64,000 nt of DNA, taken from positions 372,001 to 436,000 of the forward strand of contig CAKVLP010000001.1 of the NCBI GenBank assembly GCA_934757825.1, read 5' to 3'. The notes below the pieces were generated by a model, which saw only the letters and a program-made list of their open reading frames with translations, did no database searches and was not told where the DNA came from. Source of the DNA: an uncultured Clostridia bacterium (lineage in GTDB: Bacteria; Bacillota; Clostridia; Christensenellales; UBA1242). Shown here piece after piece: positions 49,201 through 59,073 of the stretch; positions within the stretch are counted from its first letter, which is position 1; each line of letters opens with the position of its first letter. A program made the position numbers and the translations under genes.

Positions 49201-52200
49201 CTTTGACACTAAAGCTACTATCAATGGTAATGCTAAGGATCAAACTATTTCTGGAATTTCACATGATGTCGCTGTAAGCACTACGCTTAAGTTTAGAGAC
49301 GGATACTATATTAAGCCAACAGAACAAAAAATTGGAACTAATACTACGCTAGGAATTGAAATCCCTGATATGGGCTTTAGTTATGCGGGTATTGTTAGAG
49401 ACGCGATGGGTTATCGTTTTGCCGATAATAAGGAAGCCGTATACGCTTACGATAGCGCTGAAGAGGCAAAGTATTCCTATAATGGACAACGTATTAGAAT
49501 AGACTCACTTGGCAGAAGAATCAATTTCGATAAAAACGGTAACCGTATCTATACGCTACAATGGACTTTAGGTAGCAACAATATGGAAGTCACTTTGGGG
49601 GATAGAAACACCGAAGATGGTACATATTGGTATACGCGAAAGGCCGAAGGTCAAAACCTTAACTCTATTGCTGTTTTGTTACGACCAATTTATACTGTTA
49701 CACTTACAAATAAACTAGAAACACTTGTGTTTGAATTTAAGGAATGGAATGCTGATGAATCTTGTTATGAGGGAAGCGAGATAAATGACAGTACTAAAAC
49801 CGCTAAACTAAAAGTTCAAAAAAATGACAGTATAACTATTTCTTATGGAAGCTTTTCGGGAACAGTGTTGGTGGACAATTCAAAGAGCCCTACAAAACAA
49901 GTTATTACAGGGTATACAGTAAGTGCAACATCTTTGTATGAAATTTACTACACGGAAAGGGACGGCTCGCAAGATATTACTCAGCCTAAATATGGGGATG
50001 ATATGACTGGGTGGGATTATCTTGTTGATAACGCTAATCCGGAAGCGGGTCAGGTATTATTGACCCCAACAGATGCTAGTTCGGAAGATTATGGATTTAG
50101 AGGATCGCTAACAGTTGGCGATAACACCGCAGATTTCACAATGACAATTGCCAACAAGAACACGCGTTATTACAATCCTTGGGTTCAGTATGTTGTAAAT
50201 ACGAAATTAAATCTCGTAGCTGGTATTGGCTCTTCAGATGGTATTAAAATATTCCGAGCATTTACCGAAGCGGGTACAGGTGATAAGTCCACAGTACTTA
50301 AATTGAGTGATGGAACAACTTTCACCGGTAAAACTAATCAATATTTGCAGTTTACAAATGGCTTTGCTAATACATCCAAATGGTTTGGAAATAAAGTATG
50401 GTTTGTAGAGAAAAAAGACGGGACAATAGTGCAATTGACAAGTTTGTATGGTGATATGCCAGCATATAACAATCGAGTTATGGTAATGGAAAGTGATACA
50501 GGCTTGGGGAAAGTTGAATACGTTGATGAAAACGGAAATACTAGTTGGTTAACATGCTTTTCAATTGATGCTATTGATATGGCAATTTCATATAATTTGG
50601 ATACCAATGTAATTTACTTTGATTATGTGTTTGATCATGTATTGAGTAATATGGTACTTAATTTCAAAAACATTGCTAAATATGACTACACTATTGAGTT
50701 TAATACAAGGCTTAGTAGGGATAGTGGTAAGCTTAATCCTTATGTGGTTAATAGTTTGATTGCGCACTATGGTGAGCAGGGTATGTATATCAATACCGCA
50801 GGAGTGTATAGTTTATTTAATCAAACTGATGCGCTAGCATTAAATAACAATCTTAAAACATATATAAATGCTTCCGTTAACCAAGTGGTTAATGGTAGGC
50901 TTACAAAAGAATATGTAATGATATTCGTTCCTTTCACAATTGGAACTACAGATTATTATTTGTGCCAAGGTGGTCCTGATTGGACTGCAGAGAAGCTTGA
51001 TTCGCAAATGCAATACAAAGGTATCGATTACGATGTAATCAAATTAACAAGAGGAAGTGACCTAACGGTTAACTACATACTGGTTGATCCTAATAAGGCA
51101 CAGATAGATCAAGGCACTTCTAAATTGAAGTATAAAGAAGGTGTGTTAAACTTCATTAGTACTGCCAAAGAAATGATTGGTTTTGAACTTGCTGATTATG
51201 GTAATAAGAGACGTTGTATTACCAAAGACGGAAATCCAATACAGGCGACTCACATACTTTTGGGTGGAGACAGATATTATTACACCATTGAGCAACTTAT
51301 GGGTGCAACATTTGTATTTGAAGGAAACAACACAAAACTAGAATTCACAGCACTTTATGATACTTGTGGTATAAACGTTTCTGTTAATTATTGGACCGCT
51401 AGTGATGGTGAGCGTGATCTTATTGTGGATTATTTGGGCAATCATACAACTGAGGAAGTTAATTTCAAAACCGAAACCGAAAACGAATTGAAATATTATT
51501 ATTTAAAAAACCAGACACTTGGTACAAATGAATATGTAAACTTAAAATATGGCGATATAATCAATAATGATTATATGAAAAGCAATGGTGCATTTGAAGA
51601 ATGGCTTAACGGTAAAGTGGAAGGATATGCTACGCTTAAAGGATACTATTATTCAGTTGATGATGTTACATCTATACTAACCGACTCGATCAGCAACGAT
51701 GGCAATTATACAATTACGAATAACAGATATCAAGAGTTCACTATCAATGGTAAAACCATGTATGTTTACGATGGAGATTTTTCTCGACTTATACTTGAAC
51801 GAGTATTTGATGAAGATGGAGTAACTCCTATTGGAGTGATTGGATATCGAAGATTCGATAATGGTTCTACTGCCTATAAGAGCAGTAACGTCCAACTTAT
51901 TACATTCTTTGAAGTAAACAATTATACAGCAACAGTTGATTTGGGTGACAACACAGACAAAGTTTCGGTAGATGAATCTAGAAAAACATATTATTCTGGT
52001 AATGTTATCGCAGAACCTTTGGAATTCACATTCACTTTAGAACCTGCTTATAGTCAGATAAACCTAACAAAAGAAGACTTCACAATTACACGTGGTAGTG
52101 AGACAATTACTGACTTCTATGAAGTAACTCCAAGTGGAAACGACGTATTCACCCTAACAATTAAAGCTGGGGTATTGACCGACAATATTACAATTACACT

Positions 52201-55200
52201 ATCAAAAACACTAGATGTAAATAAGTATACTATAAGGTATACTAACCCTACTACTTCTGAGGCAAAACCTAAAAATAACGATGGGACAGCGTACGATGTT
52301 GGTGTTTTCAGTGGATTTGGTGCAACAAATGCTAACGAAGTTGATTATAATGACAAGGTTAAATTCTCATTCACTCAAAGCTCCGCTATTCAACTAAACG
52401 CAGTAGAACTTAGCATTTACGTTGAGGGAGAAAACAAGACATATCCATTTGCTCTTAAAAATGACAGTGTAAAAGAACTTGATAATAAGGTGACGACTGT
52501 TAGTGCAACTCTAAGTGGAACAACCTATACTATTAAGATTACAGGTGTAGTAGATAATATCGTTGTTTCAGTAGCACAATATGACGACGGAAAATACAAA
52601 GCACCATTAAAAAATTACACGCTTAATGTTGCTAATGATAGCAAGGTTATCGAGAACACAGCCGTTGAGAAGGATAACCTAGCGAGAATTGTTGCAGAGA
52701 CCACGGCAGATAAGGGCGCTGCGAACCTATATGGTGACTTTATTACTCTTACTACAACTTTGACAGCAGGTTATACAAGCAACATTCCTGTGTTCTATAT
52801 CAACAACACTCCAATATTCCCAGCATGGATTACTGGCGAGGGTACACTTGGAAATGACATTACAGTTATAAGTGAAAGCGGAGGTTATACTTACACTCCT
52901 AGTGCTGGTGGCACAATTAGAATAAGACCTGTTAGTGGTCAAACTGGTGTTTATACAGTAGAAATAGATGGTGCTGGCAATGATTTTGCTACATTTACAG
53001 TTTCGGGCAGAACATTCACATTGAAGTTCCCAGCTCAATTCTGTGAAGCGCCACTTACTCGCAACATAAACGTTCAAGTTAAAGTATTTGAAAAAACTTT
53101 AACCACACAAAATGTTATTGATTCGTGCGAACAGACCTTTGCAGATGCAATGGACCCAGCAAATGCTCACGGCAACAAATTTACTTATAGTACTGCCACT
53201 AGTACTGCCACTATCGGTACTTTGGCTAATGGAAACATAAACAAAGTAGCTTTGGAATATGGCAAAACATTAACTCTAAAATATGTTCCTGATTCAAAAT
53301 ATACCCATACACTTCCTGTATTGAAAGTGGACGGAGTGCCATATTACATTCCTGGTTTGGGTGTAGAATATTCTGACTTGGGATTTAAGAATGGCGCATA
53401 TATTTACGATTATAATGGAACATCCTACAAAGTAGTAGTTGATCTTAATAATTTAACATTTACTTATACACAAGAAGTAGATGGTCATACTGTAACAATA
53501 TTAAAAATCACTATGGATACAAACTATGTGTTTGGTGGAATAAGTGTTTCTGCTGATGACGTAGTAAGCAAAATATCTCTTGCCAACAGATTAAGCGCAG
53601 GCATAACATATACAATTGAGTTGCTTGTAACTGGCAACAAGACTATTGGAAATGATGTTACTTACATCGAAAATGAATATCTTGTAATATTTGCAAAACG
53701 AATTAAACTTGATGAAAACAAATATGATACTAAAGGTACAATGAAATTAGGTGAGGAGCCATATACCCAGACCGTAGTGCATGGTGGTGTTGCTGTTAAC
53801 CCATTCGGGGCAGACTCTACATTAACTAACGATCAAAAAGCATTGTTGGGTATCGAAGACGGATACTCTTACTCGGAAGATTTTAACAAAAATAATGCAG
53901 CGTGGGCAGTATATAACTTTAATGAACTTAAATATGATGAAAACTATAATATGTCGACACCAGTTACAGAAAACTTAGTTTTGGCTGCGACATTTATAGA
54001 AAATCAATATAATGTTAAATTTACAAAAATTGATGAATGCTTTGGATACATAACCTCCAACTTGGTGGCTAATGGAACTATTGGTGAAGATAGTAAAGTG
54101 TTTACCTCAGGCGACACCGAAACAGAAAAAACACGCGCTATCTCACATAGTGACATTAACAACAAATATACATATACATTGAATGTTTTGGCTAAATACG
54201 ACCAAACAAAACCAGTATTTAATTTCACTTATGATAATATTGGCGCCCTTCCTCTATTTGACTCGCTATCAGTGGATAGTACATATGAGTACAACGGCAA
54301 TACATATCGTTATCAAGACAGGGGAGACGGCAAAATACTTGTTAGAAAAAGTAATGAGGGTAATTACGAAAATAGCGACATATATGAATATTTGTACGGC
54401 AAACTAACCAATACCACAGATGGTCAAGTATTCACAGTTCTTCTAGGGTTCACTATGGAAGAGGCTGTAAAAGCAACATCAAATGCAGATCGTCAAAGTG
54501 GCGTAGGAAAAACTTACAAAATTTCGTTTAATAAAGTTCTTTCGACATTGAATACAACAACTATCCTAGCAAGCGATGGGGAATTTGAAATAAGCGTAAG
54601 TGGATTTGACGTTAACAATGTTAACAAATACACGGTTACTAGAAAGATAATGCTATTTAAAGATATTGTTGCTGTTCCTAGCGAATCAACCGAAGATGGC
54701 GCAGTAACAACAACTGTTCTAAACACAGCATTGAACAGCATTGGTGCAAATGGCTGGTTGGTTAAAGACGAAGTTATGATTTACAATGGCGAGTACTACT
54801 TGCTAGAAGTAGACGAAAACGAAAACAATGTATGGTACTTCCTAACAACAACTCCACAAGCAGGCCACAACTATGACCGCACAACTTACTATGTTGACTA
54901 TGAAGGCAATACTAAGGAATATACTCATAACACAATAAGCGCCACAGTAACACTTGATAACTATCGTGGTTATAAATTTGATGGTTGGGGTACAACAACT
55001 GGATTAAATGACGCAAGTAAAGAATCTTATGCAGTTAATAAAGCATTGACATTATATGCTCATTACTCCGCAGTAATAACAAGAATCGTGTTGCCAAATA
55101 GAAGTAAAAAGGCAACAATCATAACAAAACATAACGAAGTAGCTGGCACCAACTATGCTAAGATTGCTAAGGCTGGCGAAGACGGCACAATAATAGGCGA

Positions 55201-58200
55201 AATTAGTTTTGTTGCAGAAGGCACCACAATTGGCGAGTCTGGAAACGATAGATATATCGACTTGGCATATGGTAGCATTGTAAAATTCACTGCAACAATT
55301 AACGCAGAATATAGTACTAGCGACAACGACTTTAACTTCTTGTTAGATGAAGATATTACAGTTGATGCTGGAAACAAAAATGAAAACTACGTTAAAAATA
55401 TTGAGTCGGTACTTAATGGCTTTGTAGAAGGTGTTGGTAAAACAAGAACATACACAATCACACTTTCTTATGTTTACTTTAATTCAAATGCAACTCCTTC
55501 AACGACAACTCTTCAATGCGAATTGAATGATGTTAAACAAAACACATACAAGGTAAACTTGTATAAGCCTACGAAATTTGATTACGAGAGTGACGATGTA
55601 ACATTTGGTTTGGTTACAGCAAACCCAGAAGACGAGACTTCGATTTCGGTAGTTCACGGAAGAAATTTAAGAGACACTACTGGTGGAGAGAAATTACTTA
55701 ACGACGCAAATCCAACACTTGAAGGTTGGACACCTGCTGGCTGGTATATCAGCAATGAAAGCTTTAATTCGGACGCAGTAAAAGCATTCTTTAAAGAAGG
55801 TGGCGATTTGAGCGCAACTGAATTTAATGTATACACAAAAGTTTACGAAGATACAAATGTTTATGCTATATTTACAAAGAATACGTTTAGTGTAAATATT
55901 TACAATTTCTGTGTTGACACAAATGAATTTATTGACGCAAATCAATCTCTAATTGATGATGTTACAGCACCTATTACTCTATCTGAAATTAAATACCACA
56001 CAACTATTCCGTCTGATGATATTGGCGCAACATTAGAGGGTGGTAAATTTAGCGAAAGCACATTATATTATGTTGCAACTAGCGCGTTTAACGATACACT
56101 TGATAAATTGAGAAATGGCGAAATTAAACTTGATAATCTAGACGAAAATAGCCCAATTAAAGTGTTTGAAATAGGCGTAACCCCTGTATTGGAAAACATA
56201 ACAATTCTAAGAGGTTACACTAGAAATAAATTTACAGTTAAGTTTATTCAAGACGGCGAAGTAGTTGAAAATTCTACTATTGAAGTATTCTATGGAAGCA
56301 AGCTTACTGCTGACCAGATTCCAGAATGCACAAATATTCCATACGGATATTATTTTAATGCATGGATCAATACAGACGGAAAATCCGGTGAATTAACAGA
56401 AAACACTATTATTACCGACAACACTTCGTTTGAAGTTAATGCTTCTGGTTTTGTTGGGTTTAAAGCAAATGAGTATGCCTTTAAGTTTACAATTCTTTCT
56501 GAAACTGGTGAAGTTGTTGAGAGAGGATATTCGGTTGGTGGAAATACAAATGTTTCATTTGACAATGGTGTACTTAAAGTACCATACGTACAAGGTAGCG
56601 ATTCTAAATTGTTAACAGTTATATTCCAACCTAAGACTGGTTATGCAACCGAAGACGCAAATCTTCTTATCATAACAGTTAAATACAATGGAAAAGAAAT
56701 TGAACTTCCATTTGTACCAGAAAAGAGAGGAAATGCTTGGTATATTTCTCTTGGCAATAGCACTTTGAAAGGCCTAGACATCAATAATAAAACAATTAGT
56801 GAACCTGCTGAAATTGACAAAATTGTTGAAAGATTTAATGACGGCGACTTGTTTGAAGTAACTATCGGAGCAAAGAAAAATGTTTATTCTTCAATCGTTA
56901 CAGAAACTACTACTTGGCAATATGGTGATTACACTTATACATTAGTTTCTGCCAATGATAGTAAAACCGGATACAGTTATTCATACATTTATGACGCAAA
57001 TAGGACAAACAATGTTCCTTTGAAATTGACAGCAAAACCTACTGAGCACGGCGATGCTATGGAGGTTATCGTAGAGGTAAGTTCTTTTTACAACTATACT
57101 TCGAAATTCTATATCAGCCTAACCGATGGCACAACAACTAAACAGTTTGTTGTTGATAACAGTAGTCTGAGTGAGAATCGGGTAGGCGATATATTGACGT
57201 ATTCCTCTATTCTAACATTTGAAAATGTTACTAACAACCTAACACTTACAGTAGATACAAGCTCTACAAATATTACTAACAACGATTACGACATTACATT
57301 CCATATGGTATTCGGTGGTGGAGTAAACGGCTGGTTTGATAGAGAAATATTCTTCAAAGATAATACTTGGAGTCGAAATAGCAACGGCGCTGATAAAGTA
57401 CAAGCAAAATATATTCCTAATTCGGAGAATTCACGTAAAATTGAAGGCTTCGAAAAATATAGAATACCAAATGCAAAAGCATTCTATCCTAGCGCTACTG
57501 ACGAATGGTGTGAACCTGCTACTGAGATAGCAAGTTGGTACAGATTAAAGAAAGCTTTAGATTCAAATAAAGTTAACTTCGCTGATATCACAAAAGATAA
57601 TTGGAGTGATTATTTCGAAGCAGTTAAATCAAGTGATACCTACGATCGCAACACAAAACTATATGCTATATTCTTTGTAAATACTGTCAACGTTACAGTT
57701 GAGACTGAACAAGAGGCTTCCAAAGGCAAGTTTGTAGGCGCTAATGGAAAAGCGGATATGATTGATCCTAAGATCGAAGATATGGCTGGACGCGGATATA
57801 CATTTAAGTATGTTGTTGCTACTGAATATTCGAATAATATTCCTGTAATTACGATTGGCGGTAACGACATTGTGATTTTGCCGTATTCTGTATTTAGCAA
57901 TATGGAAGTAGGCAAGGGCGTTGAAGTTAAGAAGAGTGAGAGTGTGGTTTACACTGTTACAAGAACGGCCGAGGGATACAATTACAGCACTAATGGTGGA
58001 AGCACATATACAGTTAAGTATAGTGACGGCAGATATGTGTTTAGTTCGCTTAATGTTGTTGTTATTCCTAACGGAGCAGAGTACACCATTACTCTAAACA
58101 GCATTAGCGGAGCCTTCTCGTTAAGTTCCAACCAGAGTATGTTTACTATCAACAGATACAAAGTTACATACGTATTACCTGATGGAACTAAGCAGGTAGA

Positions 58201-58579
58201 AGAAGTTGAATATGGAAAAACATTAGTAGATATTCCAAAAGTAAGTACAAACTTCTTCCAGAAACTTGTTTACAAAGTTAGATATGCTAATGGCAAAACT
58301 GAAATTGTAAATGCTAAGTCTGTTAAGAATATTGAATTTACATCTAATGCAACCATAGAGATTGAAGTTCAGATCAATGTTGTTATGGTTTCGCTTGTGG
58401 CTGCTGCTGGTCTTGCAGTAATTGTAACGATTGTAATTGTTGCAATCAACGCAAAGCGTAACAAGGCTTACAAGAAGAAAGCACAAAGCGAAAACGCTGA
58501 GGCTTTCGCTCAATTGAAACAAAAAGAACAGAAAAAATCTGACAAAGATCAAAATGGCGAAAACGGACCTAAGATTTAA
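46286..58579 (+). CDS. Giant modular surface protein, 4,097 aa
   Basis: A signal peptide (MTSGKKFLSFLLIALSS...) has a likely cut after TYA. Residues about 50-330 resemble the DUF6273-type domain: YLEFGEYPQTE, EPIKWKVIARD, WASSYLRNWLN, FFNRAF. The next about 3,600 residues are beta-rich modules, some InlB-like (LDNYRGYKFDGWGTTT near 2890), others sharing a pattern like AGYTSNIPVFYINN, with copies near 2155, 2330, 2630, 3000 and 3840. A membrane helix at about 4033-4055 precedes a basic/acidic cytoplasmic tail ending NGPKI, so the chain is anchored without a sortase signal. ATG follows GGAGAAAAGGAA. Few Cys. Function unknown; adhesion or a long stalk is inferred. Frame is intact throughout. Confidence 0.85.
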   Translation: MTSGKKFLSFLLIALSSVLFIGSLNLKPRQTYAEGTETKISRSYSTSNIGVGDYLEFGEYPQTELKNFTFRGADFDFEESTGYYKAKYNIVKNGETILKEGEKIHILSIANNYSEKYPVYMANANGDKISGSSYVNGGTKGERNPRGYVNDVYSTGSKWYYQSYYHSTNEYNTSTNYYFKVEPIKWKVIARDRDNGTLTLASTIVLDAMDFNLFDSNGNMWASSYLRNWLNYGSEYSNSIYYYMSQAQGRKSVYRVYDDYWRAYFTEWHDWGAYGNGNTNCGSSRYQYRNSAANTDNYLPAGKGSRGSVKDNYKSTGSFFNRAFVGAGVADRLVATTTTSYGNAPGVGDYAVKYNDQNDVNKNGVKSQQVQDYVRLVTMDQKTYKAVSGYSDYAVANGFVANFDTTTQAKKTRKVVEGGKRGYIWTMNTDVSDTGHQYQIWSSQGSIHNVRSVVGIDFRDNNYGYTEYAEFTNTKYTVSTGIKEGSYTARNYGKAPAYAVNSMQQSYGVAPQITVSKEALGDYLLIRNARDNETIEVDDGLHDVATSEVGVTFYVGKFLAPYAPGVTLTKMEDNGSSYTVAGRLNGNDKGYIKYVICDNDDATRDYIQYHKKHPSDIRSYGYASLDSGGNFSFDVYRGSGKMYMFYLTEDLKYGHLIEDNGDAFTPRERQLILYTYNIDSALPLTPDSSKWTGVPYSFLSNVSYTHNLGDPNTGASGTTGKWFRTKEDAENYLRTGNPANALTNYNITIPASTSTEPVCYYKVVAANPFNVSMAAISNYDGSYYIKTSDGNVIYPSGDNSMLFKGNTSRDLMFTIVIKYSHLYKDGANNNGYFYDTVKNEFKDLHYIITRHTNTSGDATTKNMIKIDFGADPTIDTDDTTKKIYSPNDGFIDASEVGDNVFKASPVTIKFNQNSTDSIVKEVEYQIIIPQVCCNEGYDFQLKKQSQNKNLSKYTIKFDTSDARNGDNSDKVYFDTKATINGNAKDQTISGISHDVAVSTTLKFRDGYYIKPTEQKIGTNTTLGIEIPDMGFSYAGIVRDAMGYRFADNKEAVYAYDSAEEAKYSYNGQRIRIDSLGRRINFDKNGNRIYTLQWTLGSNNMEVTLGDRNTEDGTYWYTRKAEGQNLNSIAVLLRPIYTVTLTNKLETLVFEFKEWNADESCYEGSEINDSTKTAKLKVQKNDSITISYGSFSGTVLVDNSKSPTKQVITGYTVSATSLYEIYYTERDGSQDITQPKYGDDMTGWDYLVDNANPEAGQVLLTPTDASSEDYGFRGSLTVGDNTADFTMTIANKNTRYYNPWVQYVVNTKLNLVAGIGSSDGIKIFRAFTEAGTGDKSTVLKLSDGTTFTGKTNQYLQFTNGFANTSKWFGNKVWFVEKKDGTIVQLTSLYGDMPAYNNRVMVMESDTGLGKVEYVDENGNTSWLTCFSIDAIDMAISYNLDTNVIYFDYVFDHVLSNMVLNFKNIAKYDYTIEFNTRLSRDSGKLNPYVVNSLIAHYGEQGMYINTAGVYSLFNQTDALALNNNLKTYINASVNQVVNGRLTKEYVMIFVPFTIGTTDYYLCQGGPDWTAEKLDSQMQYKGIDYDVIKLTRGSDLTVNYILVDPNKAQIDQGTSKLKYKEGVLNFISTAKEMIGFELADYGNKRRCITKDGNPIQATHILLGGDRYYYTIEQLMGATFVFEGNNTKLEFTALYDTCGINVSVNYWTASDGERDLIVDYLGNHTTEEVNFKTETENELKYYYLKNQTLGTNEYVNLKYGDIINNDYMKSNGAFEEWLNGKVEGYATLKGYYYSVDDVTSILTDSISNDGNYTITNNRYQEFTINGKTMYVYDGDFSRLILERVFDEDGVTPIGVIGYRRFDNGSTAYKSSNVQLITFFEVNNYTATVDLGDNTDKVSVDESRKTYYSGNVIAEPLEFTFTLEPAYSQINLTKEDFTITRGSETITDFYEVTPSGNDVFTLTIKAGVLTDNITITLSKTLDVNKYTIRYTNPTTSEAKPKNNDGTAYDVGVFSGFGATNANEVDYNDKVKFSFTQSSAIQLNAVELSIYVEGENKTYPFALKNDSVKELDNKVTTVSATLSGTTYTIKITGVVDNIVVSVAQYDDGKYKAPLKNYTLNVANDSKVIENTAVEKDNLARIVAETTADKGAANLYGDFITLTTTLTAGYTSNIPVFYINNTPIFPAWITGEGTLGNDITVISESGGYTYTPSAGGTIRIRPVSGQTGVYTVEIDGAGNDFATFTVSGRTFTLKFPAQFCEAPLTRNINVQVKVFEKTLTTQNVIDSCEQTFADAMDPANAHGNKFTYSTATSTATIGTLANGNINKVALEYGKTLTLKYVPDSKYTHTLPVLKVDGVPYYIPGLGVEYSDLGFKNGAYIYDYNGTSYKVVVDLNNLTFTYTQEVDGHTVTILKITMDTNYVFGGISVSADDVVSKISLANRLSAGITYTIELLVTGNKTIGNDVTYIENEYLVIFAKRIKLDENKYDTKGTMKLGEEPYTQTVVHGGVAVNPFGADSTLTNDQKALLGIEDGYSYSEDFNKNNAAWAVYNFNELKYDENYNMSTPVTENLVLAATFIENQYNVKFTKIDECFGYITSNLVANGTIGEDSKVFTSGDTETEKTRAISHSDINNKYTYTLNVLAKYDQTKPVFNFTYDNIGALPLFDSLSVDSTYEYNGNTYRYQDRGDGKILVRKSNEGNYENSDIYEYLYGKLTNTTDGQVFTVLLGFTMEEAVKATSNADRQSGVGKTYKISFNKVLSTLNTTTILASDGEFEISVSGFDVNNVNKYTVTRKIMLFKDIVAVPSESTEDGAVTTTVLNTALNSIGANGWLVKDEVMIYNGEYYLLEVDENENNVWYFLTTTPQAGHNYDRTTYYVDYEGNTKEYTHNTISATVTLDNYRGYKFDGWGTTTGLNDASKESYAVNKALTLYAHYSAVITRIVLPNRSKKATIITKHNEVAGTNYAKIAKAGEDGTIIGEISFVAEGTTIGESGNDRYIDLAYGSIVKFTATINAEYSTSDNDFNFLLDEDITVDAGNKNENYVKNIESVLNGFVEGVGKTRTYTITLSYVYFNSNATPSTTTLQCELNDVKQNTYKVNLYKPTKFDYESDDVTFGLVTANPEDETSISVVHGRNLRDTTGGEKLLNDANPTLEGWTPAGWYISNESFNSDAVKAFFKEGGDLSATEFNVYTKVYEDTNVYAIFTKNTFSVNIYNFCVDTNEFIDANQSLIDDVTAPITLSEIKYHTTIPSDDIGATLEGGKFSESTLYYVATSAFNDTLDKLRNGEIKLDNLDENSPIKVFEIGVTPVLENITILRGYTRNKFTVKFIQDGEVVENSTIEVFYGSKLTADQIPECTNIPYGYYFNAWINTDGKSGELTENTIITDNTSFEVNASGFVGFKANEYAFKFTILSETGEVVERGYSVGGNTNVSFDNGVLKVPYVQGSDSKLLTVIFQPKTGYATEDANLLIITVKYNGKEIELPFVPEKRGNAWYISLGNSTLKGLDINNKTISEPAEIDKIVERFNDGDLFEVTIGAKKNVYSSIVTETTTWQYGDYTYTLVSANDSKTGYSYSYIYDANRTNNVPLKLTAKPTEHGDAMEVIVEVSSFYNYTSKFYISLTDGTTTKQFVVDNSSLSENRVGDILTYSSILTFENVTNNLTLTVDTSSTNITNNDYDITFHMVFGGGVNGWFDREIFFKDNTWSRNSNGADKVQAKYIPNSENSRKIEGFEKYRIPNAKAFYPSATDEWCEPATEIASWYRLKKALDSNKVNFADITKDNWSDYFEAVKSSDTYDRNTKLYAIFFVNTVNVTVETEQEASKGKFVGANGKADMIDPKIEDMAGRGYTFKYVVATEYSNNIPVITIGGNDIVILPYSVFSNMEVGKGVEVKKSESVVYTVTRTAEGYNYSTNGGSTYTVKYSDGRYVFSSLNVVVIPNGAEYTITLNSISGAFSLSSNQSMFTINRYKVTYVLPDGTKQVEEVEYGKTLVDIPKVSTNFFQKLVYKVRYANGKTEIVNAKSVKNIEFTSNATIEIEVQINVVMVSLVAAAGLAVIVTIVIVAINAKRNKAYKKKAQSENAEAFAQLKQKEQKKSDKDQNGENGPKI

Positions 58580-58582
58580 TAA

Positions 58583-58616
58583 AAAAAAGAGTATGAATTT
58601 TCATACTCTTTTTTTT
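58583..58616. terminator. Bidirectional terminator
   Basis: AAGAGTATGA and TCATACTCTT flank ATTT, with A- and T-runs on both sides. It serves the giant gene and the convergent XRE gene. Confidence 0.9.
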
Positions 58617-58626
58617 ATGTACTTTA

Positions 58627-58866
58627 TTAGCCAGCGATCAACAATGGATTATTAACAATGTCATCAAAAAACTCTGAAACGGATATATTTAGGACCTTAC
58701 AAAGTTTTATGATTGTGTTAAGCGTCGCCTTTTTCTCGTCGTTATTAACGATACTTTTTATCGTTTTTGCCGAGACTTTACTAAGTTTGCTAAGCGCCAT
58801 AATGTCCAATCCTTGTTCTGCCATCAATTGGTTTATTTTAATTGAAATAGCTGTTTTTACATCCAT
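58627..58866 (-). CDS. XRE-family helix-turn-helix regulator
   Basis: The start is the ATG giving MDVKTAISIKIN, after AAGGAGG; a longer frame upstream would have no ribosome site. It has 79 aa, essentially one HTH domain: INQLMAEQGLDIMALSKLSKVSAKTIKSIVNNDEKKATLNTIIKLCKVLNISVSEFF. It is a DNA-binding protein; targets unknown. It is convergent with the giant gene, so the pair is not co-transcribed. Confidence 0.85.
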   Translation of the reverse strand: MDVKTAISIKINQLMAEQGLDIMALSKLSKVSAKTIKSIVNNDEKKATLNTIIKLCKVLNISVSEFFDDIVNNPLLIAG

Positions 58867-59020
58867 TTTTTTATCCTCCTTCCCCTCTTTGTTAACACAC
58901 ATATAATATCACAGAATTTCCAAATTTCAAGCAGTGTTGTGCCAGTGTTTTTTGGGTTTTTTTGGCTAGTTTTGTCGAAAAATATAGACAGGCGTCGAAA
59001 CGAATTTTTAAAAAAACAAA

Positions 59021-59055
59021 ATAAAAAAATTTCGTGACTTATTTGCACGAAATTT
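59021..59055 (-). terminator. Terminator of the YhhN-family gene
   Basis: AAATTTCGTG and CACGAAATTT form a perfect 10-bp stem with a 9-nt loop; on the minus strand a T-run follows. It lies 20 bp after the YhhN gene. Confidence 0.85.
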
Positions 59056-59073
59056 CTGTTTTTTGTATTTACA

